Source of the DNA: JADKIH01 sp031417555
GTDB lineage: Bacteria; Bacteroidota; Bacteroidia; AKYH767-A; 2013-40CM-41-45
Direction of reading: 5' to 3'
DNA: 64,000 nucleotides
Assembly: GCA_031417555.1 (NCBI GenBank)
Contig: JANOVV010000009.1
Location: forward strand, 1-64,000
How positions within the stretch are numbered: position 1 is the first letter of the stretch; every line of letters begins with the position of its first letter. The position numbers and the translations under genes are program-made. The notes under the pieces were generated by a model. It was not told the origin of the DNA, did not search any database, and saw nothing but the letters and a program-made list of their open reading frames with translations. Positions 54,217 to 63,178 of this stretch are shown piece by piece.

Positions 54217-55053
54217 TTAATCAATTGAAGTATGAAAAGCAATTATTGGAATATGTGTATGGTAAATCATTTTTTTGGTTATACTTCTATTAAAAATCTT
54301 TTGAACCCAGGATCTATTTCTCATACTTATTGCCAGCATGTCAGCCTTTACTTCTTCAAGGTAATTATTTAAGCCATGATAAACATCTGAATCTTCAAGT
54401 ATCTTAAATGAGATTTTAGAATACTGGCTTTCCTCTTTTAATTGTTTACAGAATCCTTCCAATTCAGCAAATGCCATGGTTCTATCCATTTTATTTTCAT
54501 TGATATGTAATAAAGTAATTTCACTTTCAAATAACCTGGCGATATCGATGAGTTCAAAAACATTTTTGAAATCATCAGAACCATAATTGGAAGCAAAAAC
54601 TATTTTTTTTAATCCATTTATTTTTGCCTTTTCTGGAACGGCTATTACAGGCAAAACAGATTTATCAATTACCGAAACCGTATTACTACCAATTAAAAAC
54701 TTTCTCATGCCGCTTGCTCCATGGGTACCCATAATAATGAGATCACACTTAAATTTTTTAGCAGCATCAACAATTTCAAATTCCGGAACACCCTCATGCA
54801 CTTCCACAGAGAAATGGTTTTGCGGATATTTTTTTAAGTATTTCGCCTTTAATTTATTCAACAACCCAATTGCCTCAGTTTTTAATTCAATATCCGTTGG
54901 TATAACTATCGGGATTTCTGTCGCCGAAATAGGAATAAAAAAAGAATGAAACAATAAAATCTTAGCATTAACCTTTTTATTAAATTCCAATGCAAATTCA
55001 AGTGCATTGTCTGCTACAGGTGAAAAATCAGTTGGAACAATAATTTTTTTCAT
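54217..55053 (-). CDS. Universal stress protein, tandem-domain
   Basis: The third tandem UspA protein in the window (278 aa). The first domain carries the nucleotide-binding signature MGTHGASGMRKFLIGS; the second does not. It opens MKKIIVPTDFSPVADNALEF. It starts 14 bp after the baeRF-like gene and lies before the helical unknown, forming one operon. A perfect FNR-type box lies upstream of the first gene of this operon. Confidence 0.92.
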   Translation of the reverse strand: MKKIIVPTDFSPVADNALEFALEFNKKVNAKILLFHSFFIPISATEIPIVIPTDIELKTEAIGLLNKLKAKYLKKYPQNHFSVEVHEGVPEFEIVDAAKKFKCDLIIMGTHGASGMRKFLIGSNTVSVIDKSVLPVIAVPEKAKINGLKKIVFASNYGSDDFKNVFELIDIARLFESEITLLHINENKMDRTMAFAELEGFCKQLKEESQYSKISFKILEDSDVYHGLNNYLEEVKADMLAISMRNRSWVQKIFNRSITKKMIYHTHIPIIAFHTSID

Positions 55054-55067
55054 GGTACATTTTCGTT

Positions 55068-56153
55068 TTAATACCTATTAATTAATGCAATAGAATCAAA
55101 GGATTTCAGTTTGCCATTATCAACAAAAATTACTTCTCCATTTTTTTTCAATATTAATTCGATGACATCATCTACAGCATCGCTCAAAACATTATGAAGG
55201 TTGGTTTCAGAATCATCCGGGTAAATAGTATATTCATCCAATCCTCTTCTCGCTCTAACAGAATAATTTTTTTCTACCAATAGCAATCTACCTTTTCCCT
55301 CGGCTGCTGATCTCCACACTTCTGTAATACCGGCATTGTATTTATTGGCATTAACGGCTTCCTCCAATTCGGAAATTGCTTTCTTTTCATCATCAAGGAG
55401 TCTCTTTTGAATAATTGGCTCGGCCTTACTTTTAATTTCGGGTAAACTTACATGCTCATAATTACCTTCTACATAGCCAATTATTCTTTTAGTGTTTTGC
55501 GTATATAGTCTGAAATAACCAAGTATTTTTACATTACCCATTATAACTACAGGAGTATCATTTTGCTTTAAAGATTTTTCCAGAACATCATCTATAAATC
55601 GAAGGTAGTTATGTAAATTTTTTTCATCAAATGCCTTATTATCCAGGTAATCTAAACCGGGAAAAGAATGCTCATTAGAAACATCCTTAACATTTTCCGG
55701 CATGTCAGGAAATTCAATTGATTTAAGCTCAAAAAGATCGCCATTAAATGTTTTAACACCATTTTGAGAAATTATAACCAGCAAATATTTAATATTTTTC
55801 TGTGTTGCATAAATTAAATCTCTTACTTCAAAAGATGAATCAATGATTATCTTTTCTTCTACAGCATAAGGCAAAGAAATTACCTTTTCAGTTTCCGGTG
55901 ATACATAAATTATTAATGTTTTTAAAAGATGCTTCGATTCAATCGTTGAAATTACATTTTTAACTTTTTGAATCATTAATTGGGTTCTTTCTAATCCATA
56001 TCTAACGTTTAATTTTTTTTCAATATTTTTTAAAACAGATATCATATGTTCAGAATCCAATTTAACATCCGGAAATTGTGGATGTACAGGAAGTATAAGG
56101 GAAATAGCCGGGAATGCTTTTTGGTCAAGAAGTGATTCTATTTCGTATTTCAT
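55068..56153 (-). CDS. eRF1-like protein (baeRF family)
   Basis: A 361-aa protein resembling the bacterial archaeo-eukaryotic release-factor-like family. It has the opening FPAISLILPVHPQFPD, a central ILGYFRLYTQNTKRIIGYVE region and a C-terminal part GKGRLLLVEKNYSVRARRG then GEVIFVDNGKL that fits an eRF1 domain-3-like fold. No GGQ peptide-release motif is visible, so it probably does not end translation in the usual way; some relatives are thought to act on stalled ribosomes or RNA. It is the first gene of the stress operon; its start (56153) lies 80 bp from a perfect FNR-type box. Confidence 0.78.
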   Translation of the reverse strand: MKYEIESLLDQKAFPAISLILPVHPQFPDVKLDSEHMISVLKNIEKKLNVRYGLERTQLMIQKVKNVISTIESKHLLKTLIIYVSPETEKVISLPYAVEEKIIIDSSFEVRDLIYATQKNIKYLLVIISQNGVKTFNGDLFELKSIEFPDMPENVKDVSNEHSFPGLDYLDNKAFDEKNLHNYLRFIDDVLEKSLKQNDTPVVIMGNVKILGYFRLYTQNTKRIIGYVEGNYEHVSLPEIKSKAEPIIQKRLLDDEKKAISELEEAVNANKYNAGITEVWRSAAEGKGRLLLVEKNYSVRARRGLDEYTIYPDDSETNLHNVLSDAVDDVIELILKKNGEVIFVDNGKLKSFDSIALINRY

Positions 56154-56233
56154 AGTTAAATATTTTCGAGATTATAGTTTTAATTTCCCATTATAACCTA
56201 ACAAAGTTATTCATCATAGTGAGAAAATCGATA

Positions 56234-56287
56234 TGATAATCATCAAAAATCAAACTGACTAATATCATACTTTCATGATGATAATCT
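56234..56287. promoter_or_regulatory. Cluster of FNR-type boxes in front of the baeRF-USP operon
   Basis: TGATAATCATCA (56234-56245) is a perfect core. TGACTAATATCA (56256-56267) and TGATGATAATCT (56276-56287) each have one mismatch. Three boxes within 54 bp, in the divergent gap between the baeRF gene and hemA, suggest cooperative binding. Confidence 0.55.
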
Positions 56288-56354
56288 AAGTGATATTATA
56301 CGATTCATAGCTGAATAAATAAATATATAACGGAATAAAAATACTTTTTCATAT

Positions 56355-56368
56355 ATGATAAATATCAT
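56355..56368. promoter_or_regulatory. FNR-type box before hemA
   Basis: ATGATAAATATCAT is a perfect palindrome with the TGAT-N4-ATCA core, 62 bp before the hemA ATG at 56431. In other bacteria haem genes are classical FNR-family targets. Confidence 0.6.
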
Positions 56369-56430
56369 ATTTGCAATTAGACAATAGATATAGATTTGGT
56401 TTTTGTAAAACTGAACGTACAATAAAATAT

Positions 56431-57627
56431 ATGGAAAATACATTTGTACTTGGGATTAGCTATAAAAATGCAGACATCTCTACCAGAAGTGCTTTTTCAA
56501 TTTCCAACGAAAAGCAAAATGAATGTTACAAACTGGCAAAAAAATTTGATTTTAAGAATTTTGTTGTATTAAGCACATGTAATCGCACTGAGATTTACGG
56601 AACAGGTCCAATTTTTCTTGCTGAGAATATTATTACTACGGTATGCAATCAGACAAAATATTTATTTGATAAGTACAAATTTGTAAAAACAACCAATGAT
56701 GCTTTATTACACATATTTCATGTAGCATCAGGTTTGGATTCCCGGATATTAGGAGATTATGAAATACTAGGACAATTTAAAAATGCATGTAAATTATCCA
56801 AAGAAAATGGAATGCTAAATACCGAATTCGAAAGAATGGCTAATAGTTGCATCCAGGCTTCAAAAGAAATAAAAACTAAAACCGACTTAAGTAAAGGAAC
56901 TGTTTCTTCCTCTTATGCTGTTATTGAGATATTGAAAGAAAAAATTGGAGAGGATTTTAAAAAATGTTTGTTAATAGGCACTGGAAAATTTGGAAATAAA
57001 ATAACCAAAAATATTAAACACTATTTGTCCAATGTAGACTTAACACTTTCTAATAGAACGTCTAGTACAGCTCTTGAAATAGCAACATCACTAGGATTGA
57101 AAACTCTACCTTTTGAAGACATAAAAAACAGTTTTCAAAATTATGATATAATTATTTTAAGTTCTTCAACAGAAGAATATATCGTAACACCTGAATCATT
57201 AGTAAATTCAAAAACTAAATTAATACTTGATTTATCGATTCCTCAGACTGTTCACCCTGAATGTAAAAAAAACAAACAAATTGAGATCTTAGATATCAAT
57301 ACGATTTCAGCAATATTAGATAAATCACTTGATTCCAGGAAAAAATATTTGCCGGTGGCTAATGAGATTATCAATAACCATATATCTGCTTTTATTGATT
57401 GGAATAGTTTTTACAAACAAAGAGGTCAGATTATTGATTTAAAGAACATATTGAATGAAGTAAGTAAATCTTGTCCACATTTAGCTAATCTCAACACAGA
57501 GAGAATTGATGAATTGGTAAATAAAACAATTCAAACCTTTGTAAAAAGTTTAAAACAAAATAAATTTTTTAAATTTGAAACAAAAGAAATTATAGATAAT
57601 TTCATACATAATGCAGAGGCTAATTAG
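56431..57627 (+). CDS. hemA: Glutamyl-tRNA reductase
   Basis: Reduces glutamyl-tRNA to glutamate-1-semialdehyde, the first step of C5-pathway haem synthesis. The catalytic Cys lies in VLSTCNRTEIYGTG; further segments are FHVASGLDSRILGDYEILGQ and, in the NADPH domain, CLLIGTGKFGNKI. The dimerisation helix bundle follows; at 398 aa it is full length. The open frame extends upstream to 56371, but Met 56431 (MENTFVLGISYKN) is the family start. It overlaps hemC by 17 bp. Confidence 0.95.
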   Translation: MENTFVLGISYKNADISTRSAFSISNEKQNECYKLAKKFDFKNFVVLSTCNRTEIYGTGPIFLAENIITTVCNQTKYLFDKYKFVKTTNDALLHIFHVASGLDSRILGDYEILGQFKNACKLSKENGMLNTEFERMANSCIQASKEIKTKTDLSKGTVSSSYAVIEILKEKIGEDFKKCLLIGTGKFGNKITKNIKHYLSNVDLTLSNRTSSTALEIATSLGLKTLPFEDIKNSFQNYDIIILSSSTEEYIVTPESLVNSKTKLILDLSIPQTVHPECKKNKQIEILDINTISAILDKSLDSRKKYLPVANEIINNHISAFIDWNSFYKQRGQIIDLKNILNEVSKSCPHLANLNTERIDELVNKTIQTFVKSLKQNKFFKFETKEIIDNFIHNAEAN

Positions 57628-58537
57628 AATTGGATCGAGAGACAGTAGTTTGGCCTTATGGCAAACAAAATTTATAGATCATCTATTAAAACAACAAGGA
57701 ATAAATACAGAAATAATCCTTGTAAAAAGTGACGGTGATCTAAATCTGGTTTCTCCGCTTTATGAAATGGGAGTTCAGGGCATTTTTACTAAAACACTTG
57801 ATACAGCATTGTTATCAAATAAAATTGATATCGCTGTACATTCGCTGAAAGATATCCCGACTCAATTACCTGTAAATTTAAAAATTGCTGCTATCCCTGA
57901 AAGAGCGAATCCTCATGATGTTTTAGTTTATAAAGATGATAATCTTAATTTATCCGGAAAAGAAACGATAACGATTGCAACCGGCAGTTTGAGAAGAAAA
58001 GCTCAGTGGCTAAATAAATATCCCGACCACAATATAGAGGCCATAAGAGGTAATATAAATACAAGACTTGAAAAACTAAAAAGCACTTCACATTGGCATG
58101 CAGCATTATTTGCATCAGCCGGAATTGATAGAATTGATCTAGATATACCATTTAAAAAAGAACTAGACTGGATGCTTCCTGCACCTGCACAAGGAGCTTT
58201 GGGAATTGTATGCAGAGAAAATGATACTGAAGTAATTTTAATGTGCCAAACATTGAATCATTCTGAAACTTCTATTTGTACTGGAATTGAACGTTCGTTT
58301 TTAAGAAGCCTGAAAGGAGGTTGTTCTATACCTATTGCTGCTTTAGCTATTGCGAAAAATAACTCAATTAATTTTAAAGGAAACATTCTTTCACTTGATG
58401 GTGTTCGTAAAGTAGAAATAGAAATGGAGTTTGAAAAAGATAATTATGAAAATGCAGGGAAATTAGCTGCATCCAAATTGTTGGAAAATGGCGGTAATAA
58501 AATTGCCGATGAACTTAAGCGTTTAATGAAGAATTAG
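57611..58537 (+). CDS. hemC: Porphobilinogen deaminase (hydroxymethylbilane synthase)
   Basis: Joins four porphobilinogens into hydroxymethylbilane. It has IRIGSRDSSLALWQT at the start, the catalytic Asp in HSLKDIPTQLP, and ATGSLRRKAQWL. The dipyrromethane cofactor Cys238 is in GGCSIPIAAL. At 308 aa it is full length. The start lies within the hemA end (17-bp overlap), so the two are translationally coupled. Confidence 0.96.
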   Translation: MQRLIRIGSRDSSLALWQTKFIDHLLKQQGINTEIILVKSDGDLNLVSPLYEMGVQGIFTKTLDTALLSNKIDIAVHSLKDIPTQLPVNLKIAAIPERANPHDVLVYKDDNLNLSGKETITIATGSLRRKAQWLNKYPDHNIEAIRGNINTRLEKLKSTSHWHAALFASAGIDRIDLDIPFKKELDWMLPAPAQGALGIVCRENDTEVILMCQTLNHSETSICTGIERSFLRSLKGGCSIPIAALAIAKNNSINFKGNILSLDGVRKVEIEMEFEKDNYENAGKLAASKLLENGGNKIADELKRLMKN

Positions 58538-58572
58538 ATTGAAACAAATAATCTCCTGATTAATTTAATAAA

Positions 58573-59937
58573 ATGGAAGAAGATATCCTAGAACTGCTTA
58601 ACAAATATGATCTCCCGCTTCCACGATACACTAGCTATCCAACGGTTCCTTATTGGGAAAAAGAAAGTATCAATATAGAATTGTGGAAAAAATCAGTTGT
58701 CGAAACATTTAAAAAAGAAAATGGAGAATTATGTATTTATATTCATCTGCCATTCTGTGAAAACCTATGTACATTCTGCGCTTGCAATAAAAGAATTACG
58801 ACCAATCATAAAGTAGAAGAACCTTATTTAGATTCTGTTCTAAAAGAATGGGACATGTATCGTTCACTATTGCCATCAGTTCCTGTCATTCGTGAAATTC
58901 ATCTTGGCGGAGGCACTCCAACATTTTTCAGTCCTGATAATTTAGTAAAACTGATAAAAGGCATTACAAAAAATTCAACAGTTTTACTTGATCATGAATT
59001 TAGTATTGAAGTCCATCCTAATTACACAAATGAAGAACATTTGGAAAAACTGGCAGCGGTTGGTTTTAACAGAATTAGTTTAGGCGTTCAGGATTTTGAT
59101 CCGGCGGTACAATATGTTATTAACCGTATTCAATCGTTTGAGAAAACGAAAGAAGTTGTTGATTGGTCAAGGAAACATGGCTATAACAGTATCAATATCG
59201 ATTTAATTTATGGATTGCCTAAACAAACAGTTTCAAGCATAGACTTTACTATAGGTAAGATAAAGGAATTAAGACCTGACAGAATTGCTTTTTATTCATA
59301 CGCTTATGTTCCATGGAAAAGTAAAGCACAAAGAAGATACACAAAAGCAGATTTGCCTGAAGCGAACGAAAAATGGAAAATGTATCACTTAGGAAAAAAA
59401 TTACTGACGAAACAAGGATACCAAGCAATTGGAATGGATCATTTCGCATTGCCAAACGACAAACTATTTGAGGCAGTAACAAAAGGAACACTGCACAGGA
59501 ATTTTATGGGGTACACCACTACGCAATCAAAGTTAATTATTGCACTGGGAGCTTCGAGTATTAGCGATGCGTGGACATCATTTATTCAAAACAATGTAAC
59601 AGTTGAAGATTATCAAAATAAAATTAGTCAGGGATTGTTCCCCATTGAAAACGGACATTTACTAAATGAAGAAGATTTAATTATCAGAAAAAATATTCTT
59701 GATTTGATGTGTCGCAATAATACAACTATCGATAAAAACACTTTCGATGTTCAGTCATTTTCGGCAATTAAAAATGAACTTAAGAAACTTGAAGAAGATG
59801 GATTAGTAAAAACAACAAAAGATGCTATCTCCGTAACAGAAAAAGGAAATTTATTTATTCGGAATATAAGTTCAATTTTAGATTCACGCATGCGCCGTAA
59901 AAAGGCGGAAGGAAATTTGTTTAGTAAATCGATTTAA
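58573..59937 (+). CDS. hemN: Oxygen-independent coproporphyrinogen III oxidase
   Basis: A radical-SAM enzyme of 454 aa that makes protoporphyrinogen IX without O2. The cluster motif CxxxCxxCxC is FCENLCTFCAC (Cys62, Cys66, Cys69, Cys71), after YIHLPF. Other hallmarks are EIHLGGGTPTFF, RISLGVQDFD and YGLPKQT, and a winged C-terminal domain. The long form with these motifs is true HemN rather than the HemW-type relative. It ends the hemA-hemC-hemN unit, giving the cell haem for cytochromes under low oxygen. The gap from 59938 on marks the edge of this conserved block. Confidence 0.95.
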   Translation: MEEDILELLNKYDLPLPRYTSYPTVPYWEKESINIELWKKSVVETFKKENGELCIYIHLPFCENLCTFCACNKRITTNHKVEEPYLDSVLKEWDMYRSLLPSVPVIREIHLGGGTPTFFSPDNLVKLIKGITKNSTVLLDHEFSIEVHPNYTNEEHLEKLAAVGFNRISLGVQDFDPAVQYVINRIQSFEKTKEVVDWSRKHGYNSINIDLIYGLPKQTVSSIDFTIGKIKELRPDRIAFYSYAYVPWKSKAQRRYTKADLPEANEKWKMYHLGKKLLTKQGYQAIGMDHFALPNDKLFEAVTKGTLHRNFMGYTTTQSKLIIALGASSISDAWTSFIQNNVTVEDYQNKISQGLFPIENGHLLNEEDLIIRKNILDLMCRNNTTIDKNTFDVQSFSAIKNELKKLEEDGLVKTTKDAISVTEKGNLFIRNISSILDSRMRRKKAEGNLFSKSI

Positions 59938-60120
59938 ATTATTCATAGAAAAATTGTCATGTTAACAATGATCGATGATTTAAATACTCATTCGTAAGCC
60001 AAGGTGACCAAAAAATAGAATCCCATTTGAAGACATCTTTAAATTAGAAAAATTATTCCCCGGAGCGTTTTTTTTTAAAAATCGTGGAATAAAAAAGTTT
60101 GAGTTCAATATTAAATAAAA

Positions 60121-60182
60121 AAGTGCACTGTGAACAGAAACTGTGTACAGTGCACTTATAAATGTAGCCCGTGCGGGACTAC
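60121..60182. repeat. Two hairpins ahead of the integrase
   Basis: AAGTGCACTGT (60121-60131) pairs perfectly with 60147-60157 around a 15-nt loop. A second stem, GTAG-C-CC with GG-A-CTAC, spans 60164-60182. No T tract. They lie in the 59938-60444 gap between hemN and the integrase, which otherwise contains a CTTAATCTAACTTAAT segment (60197-60212), the reverse complement of the tandem unit found at 62.58 kb. Confidence 0.5.
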
Positions 60183-60300
60183 AATTCTTTACTTACCTTA
60201 ATCTAACTTAATATCATTTTACCACTTTTCTTCATATTTAAGAAATTTTAAGCCTTTTATGTAATATGCGATTAACTTAGATAAGGTTAGATAAAGAATA

Positions 60301-60327
60301 TTTGTATCCACTTTTGTATCCACTTTG
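60301..60327. repeat. Tandem 12-bp repeat upstream of the integrase
   Basis: TTTGTATCCACT occurs at 60301-60312 and 60313-60324 back to back. Repeats of this kind close to a tyrosine recombinase can be arm-type binding sites; only two copies are seen, so this is a weak inference. Confidence 0.45.
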
Positions 60328-60444
60328 TAATAACTATTTACTACTTTTGAATTGGCTCTTTCTAAACTATCAATTAATCAGATCAAGTTTATAATTGGAG
60401 ATATTAATAAAATTAAAAATCGTTCTAATCTAAATTCTAAAGAA

Positions 60445-61797
60445 ATGTTAAATTATTATTTGAAAGGTGCTATGTCTGATAAAATTATTGCTGATCTGAA
60501 AAGAAGCAAAGAACCTACATTGAATGCAAGACTCAATAAACCACTTCAGGTTTATTTAACCCTATCAGGTTTGGGTAAGAGACTTCAGATCTATACGAAA
60601 AAACGAATATCACAGTATGAATGGGATAAAGACAAACAAAAAGTGGACATCCGAAAAAATAAAATAAATGGAACTGAAATAAATGAATGGCTCAATTCCT
60701 TTCAAGAAGCTCTTGAGAAACATAACAGTATAAATTGGAATAAAGGTAAAACAACAACCATTGAAGATCTTCGAAATATACTTGATTCAATAACACCATC
60801 AGGTGCAAAAAAAATTACAAATACTTTTCAGGAATATTTTGATTTATTTCTAAAGGAACATAAAACGAATGAAGGTTATACAAAGAGAAGTAGAACGATA
60901 CAAAAATATATGACCTTTAATAATCAATTAATTGAATTTACAAAAATAAAAAGGATCCGATTAGAATTAGATTCTGTTGATCTTAATTTTTTGACATCCT
61001 TTAAAGAGTACTTAGTAAAAAACAAAAACTTATCCGACAACACTGTCGCAAAATATATTAAAACTGCAAAAACTCTTATACGATTTTACATCAATAAGAG
61101 TTTAATTAAACCATTTAATCTTAATGCTGTTAAATGTGTTGAAAGAGAAGGCGAAATTTATGTTATAGAATTAAAACAGTTATTGAAACTGCAAAAATAT
61201 AAGTTAAAAAATAAAAGGCTTGAACAATGTCGGGACTTATTTTGTTTTCAATGTTGGACTGGTCAAAGATGGGGCGATATAGAAATGATCAAATCAAAAG
61301 ATATAATAACTAATCGTAAAGGTGAAAAAGTATGGGATATTCACGCAAGCAAAACAAGAAAACCAATTAAAGTACCATTAATCAGTTATGCCATAGAGAT
61401 CTTAAATAAATATAAAAAAGATGATAAGCCATTACCAACAATTTCAATGCAAAAGCAAAATGAGTACTTAAAAGAATTAGGGGAATTAGTTAGTAAAGAT
61501 AATATTGGAATTGCAAAAGTGGATGGCTTTGATCAGATTACTAAACATGTATTACATTATGATGGCATTCCACAAGAAAATTATTTTCCATTTTATAAAA
61601 TATTAACTACACACGTTGCCCGAAAATCCTATATAACAAATAGTCTTATTTTAGGTGTCCCAGAAAGGGTTGTAAAAGAAGTTTCAGGCCATAAATCTGA
61701 AAAAGATTTCAGGCGATACGTTAAATTTGCTGATATATATAAAGACGAAATGATCAGAAAGTCATTTAGCAAAAAAAATATTTCTAAATTTCTTTAA
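60445..61797 (+). CDS. Tyrosine-type site-specific integrase
   Basis: A 450-aa recombinase of the Bacteroidota mobile-element type: an N-terminal arm-binding-like segment (PLQVYLTLSGLGKRLQIYT), a core-binding domain, then the catalytic domain. The catalytic Arg is in WTGQRWGDIEM, Lys in SKTRKPIK, HxxR in TTHVARKSY, the second His in VSGHKSEKD, and the Tyr in RRYVKF. The frame is open further upstream to a TTG at 60352; ATG 60445 is chosen as more usual. It sits at the boundary between the hem operon and accessory DNA and likely moved the element to its right. A related decayed copy is at 62276. Confidence 0.88.
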   Translation: MLNYYLKGAMSDKIIADLKRSKEPTLNARLNKPLQVYLTLSGLGKRLQIYTKKRISQYEWDKDKQKVDIRKNKINGTEINEWLNSFQEALEKHNSINWNKGKTTTIEDLRNILDSITPSGAKKITNTFQEYFDLFLKEHKTNEGYTKRSRTIQKYMTFNNQLIEFTKIKRIRLELDSVDLNFLTSFKEYLVKNKNLSDNTVAKYIKTAKTLIRFYINKSLIKPFNLNAVKCVEREGEIYVIELKQLLKLQKYKLKNKRLEQCRDLFCFQCWTGQRWGDIEMIKSKDIITNRKGEKVWDIHASKTRKPIKVPLISYAIEILNKYKKDDKPLPTISMQKQNEYLKELGELVSKDNIGIAKVDGFDQITKHVLHYDGIPQENYFPFYKILTTHVARKSYITNSLILGVPERVVKEVSGHKSEKDFRRYVKFADIYKDEMIRKSFSKKNISKFL

Positions 61798-61887
61798 CTT
61801 AAATTGGAAAAACTAAAGGGGTTTTCAGAGAGATGAGTCGATTGTTTGAATGATACTCCATCGAAAGTTGGATAAGTACCTCCCCAG

Positions 61888-62220
61888 TTATTGGACAATC
61901 TTCCAAATAAAATCATGCTTCTTTGACCTATCAACATCGAACCAATAATAAAGTTTATCAGAGCTAATTTTATTATTACATTTTACAATAGCATCTATCC
62001 TCATTTTATTTACTAAATTATTAATATCATAAACTTGTGGGTTGTCTTTATTTAGCCAATCTTGATATAAAAATAAAAAATTAGTTTTCCATTTAATTAA
62101 ATCTATTTCAGAATTTATAATCTCATAGATCGGATCAGTTAATGGAATTTCACTTTCTGAAATCATAATCCAAATTATTTCTGGTGAGCTACCGGCCACC
62201 ATTACTTTTAAACTTCTCAT
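61888..62220 (-). CDS. Hypothetical protein
   Basis: A 110-aa open frame on the minus strand between the integrase and its decayed relative. I recognise no domain. The sequence is well mixed, with several Trp, Asp and Lys (for example LFLYQDWLNKDN and YYWFDVDRSKKHD), which reads like a real small cytoplasmic protein, possibly of an immunity or accessory type. There is no signal peptide or membrane segment. Because it separates two integrase copies, it may be cargo carried by the element. Confidence 0.5.
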   Translation of the reverse strand: MRSLKVMVAGSSPEIIWIMISESEIPLTDPIYEIINSEIDLIKWKTNFLFLYQDWLNKDNPQVYDINNLVNKMRIDAIVKCNNKISSDKLYYWFDVDRSKKHDFIWKIVQ

Positions 62221-62275
62221 GCATATTTATTAAATCTATTTTCCTCCAATAATTTGATACAGGTGATCAAAATAA

Positions 62276-62554
62276 AATTCAGGGTTTGACAGAGATATTA
62301 AAGTTGTTGAATATTACGACGGAGTTCGAAAGGAATCTTATGTTCCTTTTTACGAAGTATTAACTACACATGTTGCTCGTAAATCCTACATAACAAATAG
62401 CCTAATCTTAAAAGTACCTGAAAGTGTTGTAAAAGAAGTATCCGGACATAAATCTGAAAAAGATTTTAGGAGATATGTAAATCTTGCATATAGTTTTAAA
62501 AATGAAAATATCAGAAATGCTTTTAGCGAAGAAAAACTTTCAACATTTCGTTAA
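62276..62554 (+). pseudogene. Remnant of a second tyrosine integrase (C-terminal part)
   Basis: Ninety-two codons without a start Met encode a close relative of the C-terminus of the 60.4-kb integrase: VPFYEVLTTHVARKSYITNS, then EVSGHKSEKDFRRYV. HxxR, GH and Tyr are all kept, but the rest of the protein and the start are missing; a stop codon directly precedes the fragment. The two copies differ throughout (for example ILGVPERV against ILKVPESV), so this is a decayed paralogue rather than a recent duplication. Confidence 0.85.
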
Positions 62555-62570
62555 CAAATGTATAATTTAA

Positions 62571-62625
62571 TAGTTAAGTTAGATTAAGTTAGATTAAGTT
62601 AGATTAAGTTGAATTAAATTAAGTT
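62571..62625. repeat. 10-bp tandem repeat (AGATTAAGTT)n
   Basis: Three exact AGATTAAGTT units (62581-62610) are flanked by degenerate ones (TAGTTAAGTT before, GAATTAAATT after). The reverse complement TTAATCTAACTTAA occurs once near 60199-60211, on the other side of the integrase. The remainder of the gap to 62857 is A+T rich without recognisable features. Confidence 0.6.
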
Positions 62626-62857
62626 TGATAACATAATATATTTAGTCGTTTAAGTAGAGTGTTTTCATTTTTCGAATACATTTGATATTTTAGTATTTCA
62701 AATTTATATATATTTATTTCAAAAATAATTTAATAGCAGTTCTCGTTCTTAAGAACCAAACCATTTATTTATATTAGAATTATTCTTCACTAAATTAAAG
62801 GCGAATAAATTATACAATTAACACCTAAAATAAAATAACTTTAAAAATAAATCAAAA

Positions 62858-63178
62858 ATGAATTACATAAAAAGAATTACAACTGAGCAAAAAAAAGACC
62901 TTCTTTCTGGAGAATTATTTACCCCTGAAAGAAAAAATCAAAAATTTGCAAATAGAGCAAATCAAATAAAGTATAATAATAAGAAGAACGCACTTAGTAA
63001 AAAGAAAAAAGCAGAGCCTAGGCCATTATTAGATTCCGGTAAAAAAATAAATCTTGACTATCCAAGTCTTTATAATCTTAAACCATATACAAAAAGCGAA
63101 ATTGGAACATATGTTTTCATTGGTGTATTGCTTGGTAGTATAATAATAACAACAATTTTTCTTTTGAAAAAGAAATAA
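62858..63178 (+). CDS. Small membrane-anchored hypothetical protein
   Basis: A 106-aa protein. Residues 1-70 are basic and Asn/Lys-rich; residues about 84-102 (IGTYVFIGVLLGSIIITTIF) are one membrane segment near the C-terminus, followed by a Lys-rich end. It is therefore a tail-anchored type with the N-terminus probably cytoplasmic. No domain is recognised. It belongs to the accessory region. Confidence 0.55.
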   Translation: MNYIKRITTEQKKDLLSGELFTPERKNQKFANRANQIKYNNKKNALSKKKKAEPRPLLDSGKKINLDYPSLYNLKPYTKSEIGTYVFIGVLLGSIIITTIFLLKKK

